From contig JACCQW010000055.1 of the NCBI GenBank assembly GCA_013813955.1, forward strand, positions 1-6,311: DNA of 6,311 nt, read 5' to 3'. The DNA comes from Solirubrobacterales bacterium. GTDB lineage: Bacteria; Actinomycetota; Thermoleophilia; Solirubrobacterales; Solirubrobacteraceae. The notes beneath the pieces were generated by a model. That model saw only the letters and a list, made by a program, of their open reading frames with translations. It was not told where the DNA came from and searched no databases. The first letter of the stretch is position 1, and each line of letters begins with the position of its first letter. Positions 5,761 to 6,311 of this stretch are shown piece after piece. The position numbers were made by a program, and so were the translations under genes.

Positions 5761-6311
5761 CTAGAGCTCCTCCCGGGTGATGACGCGTTCGCCGAGGACG
5801 GGGACGCTCTTCTCCATGTCCACGCCCTTCTGCTTGAGGATGTCGCGGCTCCCGGGCAGCGGCTGCTTCTTGTTGCGCGCCCCGTGGTTGACCGTGCCGT
5901 GGTACTGCAGCTTCTTGTAGAAGAACGTGTTCATCTTCTGGATCGGATCGGGCCGGCCGTGCGCGACCCCCCAGCCGGAGGGAACCTCGTGGGCGTTGTC
6001 CCAGATCCCCGTGCGGTTGCCGCTCTTCATCGACAGCCGGCGCAGCCGCCGGATTCCGCCGCCGTATACCTTCGAGACGCCACCGGAGAGGGCCGATCCG
6101 GGAGGCGCCTTGTAGAACGGGCTGTACTTGTCGGGGAAGCCGGGCATCGTGCAGCCGATGCACGCGCCGCCGGCGACCATGCAGCCGCCCATGTGGTTGA
6201 TCGCGCCGCGCTCGACGATGTTGCACTGCACCACCGGGCCCCAGCAGCCGATCTCCACCAGGCACTGGTTGTCGCCGGGCTCCTCCGAGAAGACGCCCTC
6301 CTCGTAGTAGC
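5761..6311 (-). CDS. [NiFe]-hydrogenase small subunit, group 1h-like, copy B (5' end beyond the window)
   Basis: The last 182 codons of the Fe-S subunit that partners large subunit B; the frame stays open to the window edge, beginning within YYEEGVFSEE. Seen ligands match A without gaps: two distal Cys (DNQC, EIGC) and four medial Cys (VVQCN, GGC and GGACIGC). The proximal-cluster motifs and the distal His lie outside the window. From EIGC to the end it differs from A at about 26 of 165 residues, mostly in the C-terminal third. The charged tail, including NKKQPLP and VLGER, is kept. The stop TAG abuts the large-subunit ATG. A GTG at 6258 could be read as a start but corresponds to an internal Val in A and is not one. 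Confidence 0.93.
   Translation of the reverse strand, partial: YYEEGVFSEEPGDNQCLVEIGCWGPVVQCNIVERGAINHMGGCMVAGGACIGCTMPGFPDKYSPFYKAPPGSALSGGVSKVYGGGIRRLRRLSMKSGNRTGIWDNAHEVPSGWGVAHGRPDPIQKMNTFFYKKLQYHGTVNHGARNKKQPLPGSRDILKQKGVDMEKSVPVLGERVITREEL
5767..5774 (-). promoter_or_regulatory. Ribosome binding site of large subunit B
   Basis: Minus strand GGGAGGAG, six bases (CTCTAG, including the TAG stop) before the ATG at 5760, inside the end of small subunit B. It fixes the large-subunit start and implies translational coupling, in the same arrangement as module A. Confidence 0.8.
6092..6311. repeat. Near-identical DNA segment shared by the two small-subunit genes (copy B)
   Basis: Partner of 2265-2484 in direct orientation, offset by 3827 bases. 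Direct repeats of this length and identity could recombine, deleting or duplicating the intervening large-subunit B gene, 195-aa gene and the promoter-proximal part of small subunit A. Confidence 0.9.

Overview
The window is high-GC DNA with strong Shine-Dalgarno sites. It carries two tandem, same-orientation modules of a cytosolic, group 1h-like ('actinobacterial', formerly group 5) uptake [NiFe]-hydrogenase, both on the minus strand. The GC content and the hydrogenase type suggest an actinomycetote, perhaps a thermoleophilian; this is inference, and no taxonomic marker is present.

Layout in plus-strand order: large subunit A (14-1933, minus, 639 aa); small subunit A (about 1934-3277, minus, 447 aa); a 128-base divergent regulatory region (3278-3405) with inverted TGTG/CACA half-sites; an unrecognised 195-aa gene on the plus strand (3406-3993); a 66-base convergent gap holding a 21-bp tandem repeat; large subunit B (4060-5760, minus, 566 aa); and small subunit B (5761 to the window edge, minus, 5' end missing). 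In each module the small-subunit gene is first, and its stop codon directly abuts the ATG of the large subunit in the same frame.

Function: the small subunits carry three Fe-S clusters and the large subunits carry the NiFe(CN)2CO site. Together they would oxidise H2, probably at trace or atmospheric levels, and pass electrons to quinone through a partner not in view. No maturation genes (hyp, endopeptidase) lie in the window.

The two modules differ in informative ways. Large subunit B stops exactly at the final active-site His, so it has no C-terminal maturation peptide, whereas A has 25 residues after it. B also lacks A's roughly 39-residue N-terminal extension. The small subunits are almost identical in DNA over the visible 5' part of B (5 differences in 220 bases), while the large subunits are clearly diverged. 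The proximal-cluster motif of small subunit A is a four-Cys type (CDGC), where the 3Cys-1Asp ligation described for the Ralstonia eutropha actinobacterial-type enzyme would have Asp. This leaves the exact subgroup (1h or a sister such as 1l) open.
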